A stretch of DNA of 64,000 nt from Mycobacterium sp. PS03-16 (lineage in GTDB: Bacteria > Actinomycetota > Actinomycetes > Mycobacteriales > Mycobacteriaceae), in assembly GCF_004570325.1 (NCBI RefSeq), contig NZ_SPQO01000023.1:1-64000 (forward strand), given 5' to 3'. Position numbers and translations under genes: made by a program. Numbering within the stretch: the stretch's first letter is position 1; the number at the start of each line of letters is the position of its first letter. The notes under the pieces are model-generated. The model was not told the DNA's origin. It did no database searches and worked only from the letters and a program-made list of their open reading frames with translations. This document shows positions 34,182 to 42,941 of this stretch, piece by piece.

Positions 34182-35381
34182 GTGACCACCGTGTTGATCG
34201 CCCCGGACAAGTTCAAAGGCAGCCTCACCGCAACCGAAGTGGCACAGAGTCTGTCGGACGGGCTTGCCGCAGCGGGCGTGAACACCATTGCACTGCCACT
34301 CGCGGACGGCGGCGACGGTAGCGTCGCCGCCGCTCTGGCCGGCGGGTACCGCGGCCATCGGGTGGTGGTGCACGGCGCAGACGGCGACGAGCATCCCGCC
34401 GCAATAGCGCTCGACGGCAGTACCGCAGTGGTGGAGATCGCCAACACCTGCGGCCTGGGGACGGTCGCGGGGAAGGCTCTGTCGCCCATGTCGGCCTCCA
34501 GCTTCGGCCTGGGGCAGGCAATCCGCGAGGCCATCGGACTCGGTGCCACGCGCGTCATCGTGGGCCTCGGCGGAAGCGCCAGCAGCGACGCAGGCATCGG
34601 AATGCTGGCCGCGCTGGGATTCCGGTTCCGCAACCACGAGGGCGGCGAGGTGATCCCCATCGCCGCGAACCTCGGTGCGATTCACCGCGTCGACGACGCC
34701 GGCGCGGTGACCGGGCTCAGCCAGGTCGAACTGATCGTCGCCAGCGACGTCACCAATCCGTTGATCGGCCCACAGGGCGCTGCGCCGGTGTACGGACCGC
34801 AGAAAGGGGCGAGTGTCGCCGATATCGACGCCCTGGAGAACGGCTACGACCACCTGATCACAGCTCTCACCGACTCAGGTCACCGCGATGCGGCAGCAGT
34901 GGCCCAGATGACGGGTACCGGCGCCGCCGGAGGTTGCGGTTTCGCCGCAGCCCTGATCGGAGCCCGGCTGGTGTCGGGGGCGAACTTCTTCCTCGATCTT
35001 CTCGATTTCGAGAGCCACGCCGCCGCAGCCGATCTCGTCATCACAGGTGAAGGATGCCTGGACTCGCAGACGCTGTCCGGGAAGCTGCCAGCCGTGGTGG
35101 CCCAGCGATCGGGCGCCAAACCTGTCGTGGCCGTGGTCGGCGCAAACCGCCTCGCGTTGTCGCAGACGGCATTCGCCCGGATCTACGCTGCCGGCGACTA
35201 CACCCTCGCTCAAACCGCCAACGATCCCGCTGCGACACACGAGGTACTGGTGCGTATCGCCCGGGATATCGCCGACTGCTGCTCGGACGGCAGCAGAACC
35301 ACGGGCGGACCGACTGGGCGACACAGTGGTGCCGTGCGGGCCGCGAGCGCCGCCGCCGCGCGGACTCGCCTTCGTTCCTGA
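34182..35381 (+). CDS. glxK: Glycerate kinase (GarK/GlxK family)
   Basis: 399 residues. VLIAPDKFKGSLTATEVAQ at the start, PLADGGDGS and GLGGSASSDAGIGML are the conserved family motifs, and ITGEGCLDSQTLSGKLP lies near the C-terminus. It phosphorylates D-glycerate to 2-phosphoglycerate, feeding glycolysis. It completes the route tartrate to D-glycerate to 2-phosphoglycerate with the two genes before it. Start GTG at 34182 after AAGGAAA. Confidence 0.92.
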   Translation: MTTVLIAPDKFKGSLTATEVAQSLSDGLAAAGVNTIALPLADGGDGSVAAALAGGYRGHRVVVHGADGDEHPAAIALDGSTAVVEIANTCGLGTVAGKALSPMSASSFGLGQAIREAIGLGATRVIVGLGGSASSDAGIGMLAALGFRFRNHEGGEVIPIAANLGAIHRVDDAGAVTGLSQVELIVASDVTNPLIGPQGAAPVYGPQKGASVADIDALENGYDHLITALTDSGHRDAAAVAQMTGTGAAGGCGFAAALIGARLVSGANFFLDLLDFESHAAAADLVITGEGCLDSQTLSGKLPAVVAQRSGAKPVVAVVGANRLALSQTAFARIYAAGDYTLAQTANDPAATHEVLVRIARDIADCCSDGSRTTGGPTGRHSGAVRAASAAAARTRLRS

Positions 35382-35463
35382 GATGGGTTTCGGCCCGGAG
35401 CACCGGCGACGAATACCATCCTAATGTAGGGGGCTTCCGTGACCGTCGACGCCGGGAGCAGGC

Positions 35464-36072
35464 TCAAGTAGAGGTGTCAAGCTGGGCCAACAGCCTCTGC
35501 GCGAAGGCGCGCAGTTCGGTGTGGCCCTGGGTGACGCCGACTGCGTCCTCGTTGCACAGGCTGCGCGCGGTCTGGGTGATGAGCATGGAGATGGCCACGG
35601 GGGGATAGCGCTCGAGGTCGATGTCGTGGGCCCGCAGCACCATGGTGACCGCGGCGGTCTCGATGTCGCGGACCCGTTCGGCGTACGCCTTCAGTTCGGC
35701 ACGAATTGCTTTGCGGTGGTTGGCCAGAGCCGTGAACTCCGTACTCAGGATGGTCCACTGCGATTCGCTGTTGATGTCCCACAACGCCTGCAGTGGGTCC
35801 TCGGCCGTCAGGGTCGCGCGCATGCGCTCCAGCGCCACGTCGGCGCCGGCACGCATCACCTCGACGAACAGGTCGTCCATGGTGGGGAAGTAGTAGTAGA
35901 CCAGAGCCTGTTTCACACCGGCCGCCGCGGCCACCCTGCGCGAGGTCGCTGCGGCGTAACCCTCGGTACGCATGACCTCCGCCGTCGCCTCGATCAGCCG
36001 GCGGCGGGTGTCGGAGTCGGCATTCGTGGTCCTGCGATTTCGTGACCCTGTGGCTCCCGGGGTAGTGGGCAT
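35464..36072 (-). CDS. TetR-family regulator of the P450/SDR locus
   Basis: 202 residues. Helix-turn-helix: GYAAATSRRVAAAAGVKQALVYYYFPTMDDLFVEV. The C-terminal domain is of unknown ligand. A near-palindrome centred on TCGATCGA lies 18 bases upstream of its start. Similar sites occur before the SDR (37448) and the ferredoxin-P450 pair (37639). It is likely an autorepressor that controls both. Confidence 0.87.
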   Translation of the reverse strand: MPTTPGATGSRNRRTTNADSDTRRRLIEATAEVMRTEGYAAATSRRVAAAAGVKQALVYYYFPTMDDLFVEVMRAGADVALERMRATLTAEDPLQALWDINSESQWTILSTEFTALANHRKAIRAELKAYAERVRDIETAAVTMVLRAHDIDLERYPPVAISMLITQTARSLCNEDAVGVTQGHTELRAFAQRLLAQLDTST

Positions 36073-36089
36073 GGTGCACTGTATCAGTT

Positions 36090-36103
36090 TGGTCGATCGA
36101 CAA
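36090..36103. promoter_or_regulatory. TCGATCGA operator, TetR-gene copy
   Basis: TGGTCGATCGACAA, with perfect inner palindrome GTCGATCGAC at 36092-36101. On its reverse strand it reads TTGTCGATCGACCA, 13 of 14 identical to the site at 37448. Confidence 0.65.
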
Positions 36104-36313
36104 AACTCTCCAGTTCGCGTAGGTCGATGTCCGGCTCGGACCGATCAGGTGCCGTTCGCGGGCTGGACGAAGATGCTGCCTCCGATGGTCGTGGTGATGG
36201 TGCTGTGGCCTGTAGGTTGTTCTCCATCACCGACGACTCAGAGCCGCAACCCATCGGGACTGGTCACCCTGGTACCGATCTGACGGCGCGTCAGCCTAAG
36301 GTGGGAGTGAAAT

Positions 36314-36574
36314 GTGGTGGCGCTCAACGTCAAACCGGGCTACGTGTCCAGTTGCGTCGCCGGCCTGATGCGGCCCGGGCTGCTGGTCACCGCGGCCGAC
36401 GAGCAGGACCGCCGCCGCACCCTCATCGGGCCCCGCCCTATGCTGGAAGGCGCCGCGCAGCGGCGCACCCCACCGCTGTCGCCGGTGTTGGCCAGGGCGC
36501 TCGGTGACCGCGCCGAGGCCGATAAGGTGCTCGCGGTCCTCGACGACCTCGCCGACCGCCTGCTGGACCGATCG
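36314..36574 (+). pseudogene. MarR-like winged-helix fragment
   Basis: LNVKPGYVSSCVAGLMRPGLLVTAADEQDRRRTLIG resembles the recognition helix and wing of MarR proteins. ARALGDRAEADKVLAVLDDLADRLLD then looks like the C-terminal dimer helix. The N-terminal helices are missing and the frame runs on into the antisense of the next gene. The rest of 36104-36313 shows nothing recognisable. Confidence 0.4.
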
Positions 36575-37414
36575 CTACTTCAGCATGCTCCCGGCATCCA
36601 CAGTGACGGGAAGACCTGTGATGTAGCGGGACTCGTCGGATGCGAGGAACAGTACGGCATTGCTGATGTCCACCGGTTCGACCCACCCGATGGGCAGGAC
36701 ATGCATGAACTGCGCGGCCACCATCAGGTCCTCCGGGCCCGGGTTCTCCAGATCGGGGCGGAACAGCTTCATGGTGCCCTCGTTCATGAACAACGGGGTG
36801 TTCACGTTGGTGGGATGCACGGAGTTCACGCGGATGAAGTGCTGACCCAGTTCTACCGCGAAGGTGCGCATGAGGCCCACGACACCGTGTTTGGCCGCGA
36901 TGTAGTGTCCGGTGTGCGGGTAGGCCTTGAGGCCACCCACCGAACTGGTCAGAATGATGGACCCACCCTCGCCCTGTGAGATCAAATGGGGTACTGCGGC
37001 TTTGACGGTCTTCCAGACGCCGGTCAGGTTCACGTCGATCATGTCGGTCCAGTCGGCTTCACTGGTGTGGTCCAGGGTCTGACCACCGTTGCCGATACCG
37101 GCGTTGGCGCAGATGATGTCCAGCCGGCCCAGCTGCTCGACTCCGCTGTCGACGGCGGCCTTGATGGAATCGTAGTGGCGAACGTCCACCTCGGCGGTGA
37201 CGATGCGTCGGTTCAATTGCTTGACCAGATCTGCGGTCTCGGCGAGGTCGTCGGGCGTGGCGGGCTCGATTTGAGGATTGCTGCTCACTGGTCCGCAGAT
37301 GTCGACGGCGATGATGTCGGCGCCCTCTTCGGCCAACCGGACCGCGTGGCTGCGCCCCTGACCTCGCGCTGCGCCGGTGATGAACGCTACCTTGCCCTCG
37401 ACCCGTCCAGCCAT
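36575..37414 (-). CDS. Mycofactocin-type short-chain dehydrogenase
   Basis: 279 residues. GKVAFITGAARGQGRSHAVRLAEEGADII is the signature of SDRs that use mycofactocin with tightly bound NAD. Catalytic Tyr-Lys is in TGHYIAAKHGVVG, and NAG in ICANAGIGNGG. Expected to oxidise an alcohol to a ketone or aldehyde, plausibly the product of the nearby P450. It carries its own copy of the TCGATCGA operator. ATG at 37414. Confidence 0.9.
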   Translation of the reverse strand: MAGRVEGKVAFITGAARGQGRSHAVRLAEEGADIIAVDICGPVSSNPQIEPATPDDLAETADLVKQLNRRIVTAEVDVRHYDSIKAAVDSGVEQLGRLDIICANAGIGNGGQTLDHTSEADWTDMIDVNLTGVWKTVKAAVPHLISQGEGGSIILTSSVGGLKAYPHTGHYIAAKHGVVGLMRTFAVELGQHFIRVNSVHPTNVNTPLFMNEGTMKLFRPDLENPGPEDLMVAAQFMHVLPIGWVEPVDISNAVLFLASDESRYITGLPVTVDAGSMLK

Positions 37415-37447
37415 GATCCCACCTCGTCGCTGATCTGAAACCGACCT

Positions 37448-37461
37448 TTGTCGATCGATCA
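37448..37461. promoter_or_regulatory. TCGATCGA operator, SDR copy
   Basis: TTGTCGATCGATCA, 34 bases upstream of the SDR start; differs at one position from the site at 37639. Confidence 0.65.
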
Positions 37462-37638
37462 GTAATCGTGACACTGCGGGTATGAGCTGTCAATACTCGG
37501 CTATAGCGCGATGATGTGCTGCCACGCGGTGCTTTGCATGGCCGTGGACTCGCGAGAGTGAGCGGCTCAGTGCACCACACCGCAGTGGGCCCTTGACCCC
37601 CTTGTGGGCACTCTGGTAAGCATGGCGCATTCTACCGT

Positions 37639-37652
37639 TGGTCGATCGATCA
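37639..37652. promoter_or_regulatory. TCGATCGA operator, ferredoxin-P450 copy
   Basis: TGGTCGATCGATCA, 46 bases upstream of the ferredoxin start. With the other two copies it defines the motif T(G/T)GTCGATCGAYCA. Confidence 0.65.
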
Positions 37653-37697
37653 GTGTTTGCGTCGCTGAACCGAGGCCCCTGCGACTGGAGGTGGCAG

Positions 37698-37910
37698 ATG
37701 ACGGAACACGAGTCCCGCGTGAAGGTGGTCGTCGACCCGCATCTGTGTGAAGGCCATGCCCTCTGCCTGGAGACTGCCCCCGGAATCTTCAACCTATCCG
37801 AGGACGATGTCGCCACCTGTGTCGAGCAGCCGGCCGGCGATCAGTGGGATCAGGTGTGGGCTGCTGTCGACGCCTGCCCACGCGGGGCGATCTCCGTCGT
37901 CGGGGCCTAG
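37698..37910 (+). CDS. 3Fe-4S ferredoxin for cytochrome P450
   Basis: 70 residues. Cluster ligands Cys17, Cys23 and Cys60 (CEGHALC ... CPRGA). His20 takes the place of the fourth cysteine, as in many mycobacterial P450 ferredoxins. It delivers electrons to the P450 encoded 52 bases downstream. ATG at 37698 after GGAGGTGG. No ferredoxin reductase gene is in the window. Confidence 0.92.
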   Translation: MTEHESRVKVVVDPHLCEGHALCLETAPGIFNLSEDDVATCVEQPAGDQWDQVWAAVDACPRGAISVVGA

Positions 37911-37962
37911 CGACTCGACTCCTGCGCGTTCTCAGCCCCCATAGTGATCGAAAGGACAGCCC

Positions 37963-39240
37963 ATGGCCGATCTCGCTTCTGTTGATTTCTTTTCGGATCA
38001 CGCGGTCAGTCAGAATCCCTATGACTACTGGGATGCGGTGCGCGAGCGGGGCCCCGTGGTGAGGGAGCCGCACCACAACGTGATTGCCGTGACGGGCTAC
38101 CAGGAAGTGATGGCGGCCTTCAAAGACCACGATTCGTTCTCGGCGGTCAACGCAATCGGGGGCCCGTTCCCGCCGCTGCCCTTCGAGCCGGTCGGTGACG
38201 ACATCACCGAGCAGATCGAGGCCCACCGTCACCTCTTCCCCATCTATGAGCACATGGTGGTCATGGATCCGCCTGCTCACGAGAAGGCCCGTTCGCTGCT
38301 GAGCAAGCTGCTGACGCCGCGGCGCCTTAAGGAAAACGAGGACTACATGTGGCAACTGGTCGATCACCAGATCGACCAGTTCATCGACAACGGCCGCTGT
38401 GAGTTTCTCTCCGAGTATGCGAAACCCTTTGCGACATCCGCGATCATCGATCTGCTCGGTGTGCCTGACGCGGACCGGCCCGAGTTCCTCGCCGCGCTGG
38501 GTGCTGAGCGCCCGGACGGCAACCGGGTGGGTGCACTCGACGGTGAGCCGGTGGGGCTGGACCCCCTGAAGTATCTCGACGACCGCTTCGTCGGATACCT
38601 CGCCGAACGCCGGCGCGATCCGCAGGGCGACGTGCTCTCGGGTATGGCCACCGCCGTGTACCCCGATGGCACGACGCCGGAGCTGATCGAAGTCGCCAAG
38701 CCCGCGACGTTCCTGTTCGCAGCCGGACAGGAGACGGTCACCAAGCTGCTCAGCGCGGCGGTGCAGACGCTGGGGGACCGGCCCGAGTACCAGCAGTTGC
38801 TGCGTGAGAACCCGGACCGTATACCGACGTTCATCGAAGAGGCGTTGCGGATGCACGCGCCGACCAAAGTGGACTTCCGGCTCGTGCGCAAGACGACCAC
38901 CTTGGGCGGAGTTCACCTCTCGGCGGGCACCATCGTGATGCTGTGCCTCGGCGCCGCCAACCGTGACCCCCGGAAGTTCGAGGATCCCCACGAGTTTCGA
39001 CCCGACCGCAAGAACGTACGTGAGCACATCGCCTTCGGGCGCGGTATCCACACCTGCGCCGGCGCGCCGCTGGCCAGGGTGGAGGGGCAGATCACCGTGC
39101 GTCGCCTCCTCGACCGGATGAGCGAGATCAGGATCGACGGGGCGAGCCACGGCCCGGCCGGCAACCGGAACTACGCCTACGAGCCCACTTTCCTGCTGCG
39201 GGGCCTCACCTCCCTGCACATCGAGTTCGACAAGAGATGA
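37963..39240 (+). CDS. Cytochrome P450
   Basis: 425 residues. Haem ligand Cys365 in FGRGIHTCAGAPLAR; I-helix oxygen-activation motif FLFAAGQETV; ExxR helix EEALR. Class I bacterial P450 that would hydroxylate a small organic substrate using the adjacent ferredoxin. The CYP family cannot be fixed by eye. Its place beside an SDR and former aldehyde dehydrogenase suggests stepwise oxidation of a methyl or ring carbon. Confidence 0.93.
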   Translation: MADLASVDFFSDHAVSQNPYDYWDAVRERGPVVREPHHNVIAVTGYQEVMAAFKDHDSFSAVNAIGGPFPPLPFEPVGDDITEQIEAHRHLFPIYEHMVVMDPPAHEKARSLLSKLLTPRRLKENEDYMWQLVDHQIDQFIDNGRCEFLSEYAKPFATSAIIDLLGVPDADRPEFLAALGAERPDGNRVGALDGEPVGLDPLKYLDDRFVGYLAERRRDPQGDVLSGMATAVYPDGTTPELIEVAKPATFLFAAGQETVTKLLSAAVQTLGDRPEYQQLLRENPDRIPTFIEEALRMHAPTKVDFRLVRKTTTLGGVHLSAGTIVMLCLGAANRDPRKFEDPHEFRPDRKNVREHIAFGRGIHTCAGAPLARVEGQITVRRLLDRMSEIRIDGASHGPAGNRNYAYEPTFLLRGLTSLHIEFDKR

Positions 39241-39250
39241 GGAGGTTTCG

Positions 39251-39597
39251 GTGTCCTTGCAGTCGGTGCTGGACGAGCTGCGGCGGCGACCGGCGACAGG
39301 GGAGAGCATCGCCATCGTCGACCCGGCCACGGAGGAGACCATCGGCGAGTTCACCGACGGCGGCGCACAGGCGGTCGACGAGGCGGTGGCGCGAGCCCGC
39401 GCCACCTTCGACTCGGGGGTGTGGCACCGCAAACCCGCCGCCGAACGTGCGGAGGTTCTGTGGCGGGCGGCCGACCTGATCGAGGACAACGCCGCCCTGC
39501 TGGCGGAAGTGCATTCCCGTGAACACGGGAATGCCGTATGCGCAGGCGCACATGATCATGGCCACCAGCGCCGAGATCTTCCGGCTACTCCCTGCCG
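39251..39597 (+). pseudogene. Aldehyde dehydrogenase, N-terminal fragment
   Basis: A GTG 10 bases after the P450 stop opens the start of an aldehyde dehydrogenase (SIAIVDPATEETIGEFTDGG, then RAEVLWRAADLIEDN). An extra A at about 39530 shifts the frame, after which GMPYAQAHMIMATSAEIF continues. The homology ends near 39597, exactly where an opposite-strand esterase fragment begins, so a deletion joined them. The catalytic domain is gone. Confidence 0.8.
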
Positions 39598-39599
39598 GC

Positions 39600-39999
39600 C
39601 GCTCGTGTTGTTCCACAGGCGTCGGTGGGCTGGGACGGGATCGGCACGGTGTGCGCTCCTGTCGTCGAGCATCGGGTACACCAGAACCTGTGCGGTCAAA
39701 TCGACTTCGCCGCGGTCGCGCGCCAGTAGGGCGAGGGCCGCAGCCAAAACTCCACCAGCGCTGGCTCCGGCGATCGCGACCCGGGCGCGATCCAACCCCG
39801 GGAGGTCCGCCAGCCAGCGCAGGGCGTCGTAACAGTCCACCAGCGGCACGGGGTAGGGGTGCGCGGGCGCCAGCCGGTAGTCCACCGCGACCACTGTGGT
39901 GTCGAGTTCCCCAGCCAGTCGATGACACCGGGCATCGTCCATCCGGGCATTCCCCAGTACGTAGCCTCCGCCGTGAATCCACAAACGCCGCTGCTGCAC
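39600..39999 (-). pseudogene. HSL-type esterase/lipase, internal fragment
   Basis: LWIHGGGYVLGN (oxyanion-hole HGGG), VVAVDYRLAPAHPYP and the nucleophile elbow GASAGG mark a hormone-sensitive-lipase-family esterase. The N-terminal cap is missing before 39999. The C-terminus with the catalytic Asp and His is missing after RRLWNNTS at about 39600, where it meets the aldehyde dehydrogenase fragment. Confidence 0.8.
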
Positions 40000-40204
40000 T
40001 CACCGTCGGCCGGCCGGTGAACGCTCACTCCGGCACCTCAACGCAGAGTCACGACGACTTCCACCCCTGGTCGGGAGGTGTTGCGTCCGGCCGGGGAGAG
40101 CAACCGGAAGGCCTTCACAGTCAGGGGAGTGACCAGTGTGCGTGGCAACAGGCGGGCGTGGCCGCGCAACTCGGGGTGGAAGACCGCTGCTCCGCGAAAC
40201 CCCG

Positions 40205-40657
40205 TCACTCCAGCCTGTTTCGATAGATCTCGATGGCGCAGGCACTGGCCGCGCGTTGTCCGGCCGCGGCCAGCGCGTGGAGTTTGAATGCCCGCGCGGC
40301 GACGCTGGGGCAGTACGGCAGGTAGCCATGGACGACCGAAGCGGTGAGTGGTGCAGCACCCCATACCGTCACCTCGGTGTCTCCTTGCGCAAGTACGCTC
40401 CGCACACCATGACGGATCCGGCTGTCGCGGGTGTAGAGGTCGTCGGCCACGGCGAACGCCCGAGGCCGGTTCCGGTGCGGAAGAAAGCGCTCGGCCACCC
40501 TGTCCAGGGTTACCACCGAGGCTCCGAGAATCTGCAGCGGGAGTGGGTCGACGTCCGCCGTCCCGACCAGGACTGCGACGTCCCAGCCGGCCGTGGACCG
40601 GTCGAAAAGCCAGCCGCCTGAGGACCGCACGATCTCGACGACCCACGCCGTCGGCAC
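40205..40657 (-). CDS. Conserved hypothetical protein
   Basis: 150 residues with a compact alpha/beta look: AWVVEIVRSSGGWLFDRSTAGWDVAVL, LQILGASVV and AFAVADDLYTRDSRI, ending in a helical SVAARAFKLHALAAAG. I recall similar short hypothetical proteins in mycobacteria, of unknown role. It lies between gene fragments, so it may be a bystander. Start codon uncertain; GTG or ATG near 40657. Confidence 0.5.
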   Translation of the reverse strand: MPTAWVVEIVRSSGGWLFDRSTAGWDVAVLVGTADVDPLPLQILGASVVTLDRVAERFLPHRNRPRAFAVADDLYTRDSRIRHGVRSVLAQGDTEVTVWGAAPLTASVVHGYLPYCPSVAARAFKLHALAAAGQRAASACAIEIYRNRLE

Positions 40658-40689
40658 CGCTGCCGCAGTGCGTCCGCAACCTCAGGAAC

Positions 40690-42159
40690 TCAACGTATTC
40701 CGATGCGGATGTTCTTGACCTGCTGGAACTCGTGAAGGCCTGCTTCACCGCCGGTACGTCCGAAACCGCTCTCCTTATAGCCGCCGTAGGGGCCCTGCGG
40801 GGAGATCCGGCTGTTCTGGTTGACCCACACCGAGCCGGCCTCGAGCTGTCGCGCCACCCGATGAGCGCGGTTCAGATCGTTGGTGTGGACAAAGGCGTTG
40901 AGGCCGTAGCGAGTGTCGTTGGCGATACGGATCGCCTCGGCCTCCTCGCGGAACCGCATGAGGGACACCACCGGACCAAAGGTCTCGGTCTGGGCCAGCT
41001 CGGATCGGGGGTCGACGCCGCCCAGAACCGTGGGTTCTACGAAGTAGCCGCCGGCGAGGTCGCCACCCAATCGGGTTCCGCCGGTGAGGACTTCCCCTAC
41101 CCCGTCCTCCACCGCCCGGTGCACCGCAGCGAGGATGCGGTTCGCTGAACTCTCACTGACCACGGGTCCGAAAGACACTGCCGGATCGAAGGGGTCTCCG
41201 ATCCTTGCGGCGGCGATCACAGCCAGGAGCTTGTCGGCGAAGGCGTCGTACACCGACTCGTGGACCAGGAACCGGCTGGCGCACGCGCAACTCTGCCCGG
41301 CTTGCATCAGCGGGCCCTGATGGGCCGACAGCGCCGCGGCGGTATCGAGATCGGCGTCAGCGAAGACGAGGCTGGCCGACTTGCCTCCCAGCTCGGCGAC
41401 CACCGGGGTGAGGTGGGCGGACGCAGCGTTGATGACCCGGCGGGCGGTATCGCCACCGCCGGTGAACCAGATCTTGCGGATACCGGGATGGCTCACCAGG
41501 GCATGCCCACCGTCGGCCGCCGCGGGGATGACATTGACCAGGCCCGCCGGTAGCCCGGCTTCGATACACAGCTCACCGAAGCGCAGTGCCGCCAACGGCG
41601 CCAGCTCGGAGGGCTTGAGCACCACGGCATTACCGGCGGCCAGAGCCGGGGCGACGCACGAGGCCGTGACCGCCAGTGCCCCGTTCCACGGGGCCAAGAC
41701 GGCCACCACCCCGTATGGCTCCCGCTCGACGAAGTTCAGGTCGAATGAGCCGCTGACGGGAGTGCTCGAGCCGTGCGGCTTGTCGGCGTATCCGGCAAAG
41801 TGACGGAGGAACTGTTCGAGCATGACAGCGGTACCGGCGAAGGACACCGGTACCGCGTAGTCGTGCACATTGAGTCGGGCCAGCTCACCGAGATTCTGGT
41901 GCACACAGTCAGCCAGGTCGATCAGCAGGTCCCGTCGCCTGTCCGCGGTCCACGACCGCCACTCCCGCTGCGCCTCCGAGGCTGACCGGACAGCCCGGTC
42001 CACCTCGGGTTCCCCGGCCAGTGCGATCCTGGCATTCGGTAGGCCGGTGGCGGGGAAGATGTGCTGGTGCGGGGCGATCGACGTCGCGTAAACACGGTCG
42101 CCGCCGATCAACAGGCCTGCCGGCTGCTCAGTAGAGAGGGGCATCGCGGTGTCCGTCAC
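40690..42159 (-). CDS. Aldehyde dehydrogenase
   Basis: 489 residues from the GTG at 42159, which overlaps the stop of the CMD gene (GTGA). Catalytic Cys291 in AGQSCACASR, Glu256 in VVAELGGKSAS, Asn in LAPWNGALAV. The C-terminal signature YGGYKESGFGR is present. It probably completes an alcohol-to-acid route with the two SDRs of the same operon. It could also replace the broken aldehyde dehydrogenase after the P450. Confidence 0.9.
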   Translation of the reverse strand: MTDTAMPLSTEQPAGLLIGGDRVYATSIAPHQHIFPATGLPNARIALAGEPEVDRAVRSASEAQREWRSWTADRRRDLLIDLADCVHQNLGELARLNVHDYAVPVSFAGTAVMLEQFLRHFAGYADKPHGSSTPVSGSFDLNFVEREPYGVVAVLAPWNGALAVTASCVAPALAAGNAVVLKPSELAPLAALRFGELCIEAGLPAGLVNVIPAAADGGHALVSHPGIRKIWFTGGGDTARRVINAASAHLTPVVAELGGKSASLVFADADLDTAAALSAHQGPLMQAGQSCACASRFLVHESVYDAFADKLLAVIAAARIGDPFDPAVSFGPVVSESSANRILAAVHRAVEDGVGEVLTGGTRLGGDLAGGYFVEPTVLGGVDPRSELAQTETFGPVVSLMRFREEAEAIRIANDTRYGLNAFVHTNDLNRAHRVARQLEAGSVWVNQNSRISPQGPYGGYKESGFGRTGGEAGLHEFQQVKNIRIGIR

Positions 42160-42941
42160 GACGCCTGACCGGCTTCGGCGGCCCACTCTTCGGTGACGCG
42201 CGCCTTCTGCTCGGCAATCACCTGACCCAGATGGGCGCCCTTGGCCCAGCCGTAATAGGCAGCGAATTGCACTGCCACTTCATCTATTTCGGTGAACGAA
42301 AGGTCGCGGCTCTTCAGTGCGGCGTACACGTGACTCAGGATCGGGTACGGCGCATCCTGGAATGCCACACAGGCGACGGTGACCAGGCGGCGTTCCTTCA
42401 TCCCGAGGCCCGGCCGCAGCCACATCTCGCCGAAGACGTAGTTCAGGATTCCGGCGCCTTGGAAAGGGTTGTCGCGCAGCGGTGCATAGGGCAGACAGTT
42501 GATGTCCTTGAAGCATTGCTCGCCCACGGCCAGTCGGGCTTCGGGGTCGCTGGGCGTGGTCAGCGGTAAGAGCGGATCCGGCGGCGGCACCGGCTGTCCG
42601 CGCTCCTGGTTGATGCGGGCCCACTCCTGGTCCACCACCATGTTGAACCGGGAGGCCTTCGGCCACCCGCTGTAGACCGCGAAATGCAAAACCGTCTCCT
42701 GCATCTCGGTGATGGAGACGTCGCCACTGTTGAGCGCCGCGTACACATGGTCGCGCAGCGGCTGTTCGGCGTCGGCGGCCGCCACGCACGGCAGCGTCAC
42801 GAACCGGCGGTCGCGGCGGCTCAGGCCCGGGCGCTGCCACACCTCGCCGAAGACGTAATCGAGGAGATGGACCGCCGCGGGCGTGGTGTCGTCGGGCGGG
42901 TCGAAGGTCATCACGTCGGTGAAGACACGTCTGGCATTCAT
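42156..42941 (-). CDS. Double carboxymuconolactone decarboxylase (CMD) domain protein
   Basis: 261 residues made of two similar halves. VFGEVWQRPGLSRRDRRFVTLPCVAA with LHFAVYSGWPKASRFN is followed by VFGEMWLRPGLGMKERRLVTVACVAF with VQFAAYYGWAKGAHLG. Each is a CMD domain; neither has the CxxC pair of peroxidase-type AhpD. CMD enzymes act on lactones or related acids. Its operon with SDRs and aldehyde dehydrogenase suggests a ring-opening or lactone step. It overlaps both neighbours by 4 bases. Confidence 0.82.
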   Translation of the reverse strand: MNARRVFTDVMTFDPPDDTTPAAVHLLDYVFGEVWQRPGLSRRDRRFVTLPCVAAADAEQPLRDHVYAALNSGDVSITEMQETVLHFAVYSGWPKASRFNMVVDQEWARINQERGQPVPPPDPLLPLTTPSDPEARLAVGEQCFKDINCLPYAPLRDNPFQGAGILNYVFGEMWLRPGLGMKERRLVTVACVAFQDAPYPILSHVYAALKSRDLSFTEIDEVAVQFAAYYGWAKGAHLGQVIAEQKARVTEEWAAEAGQAS

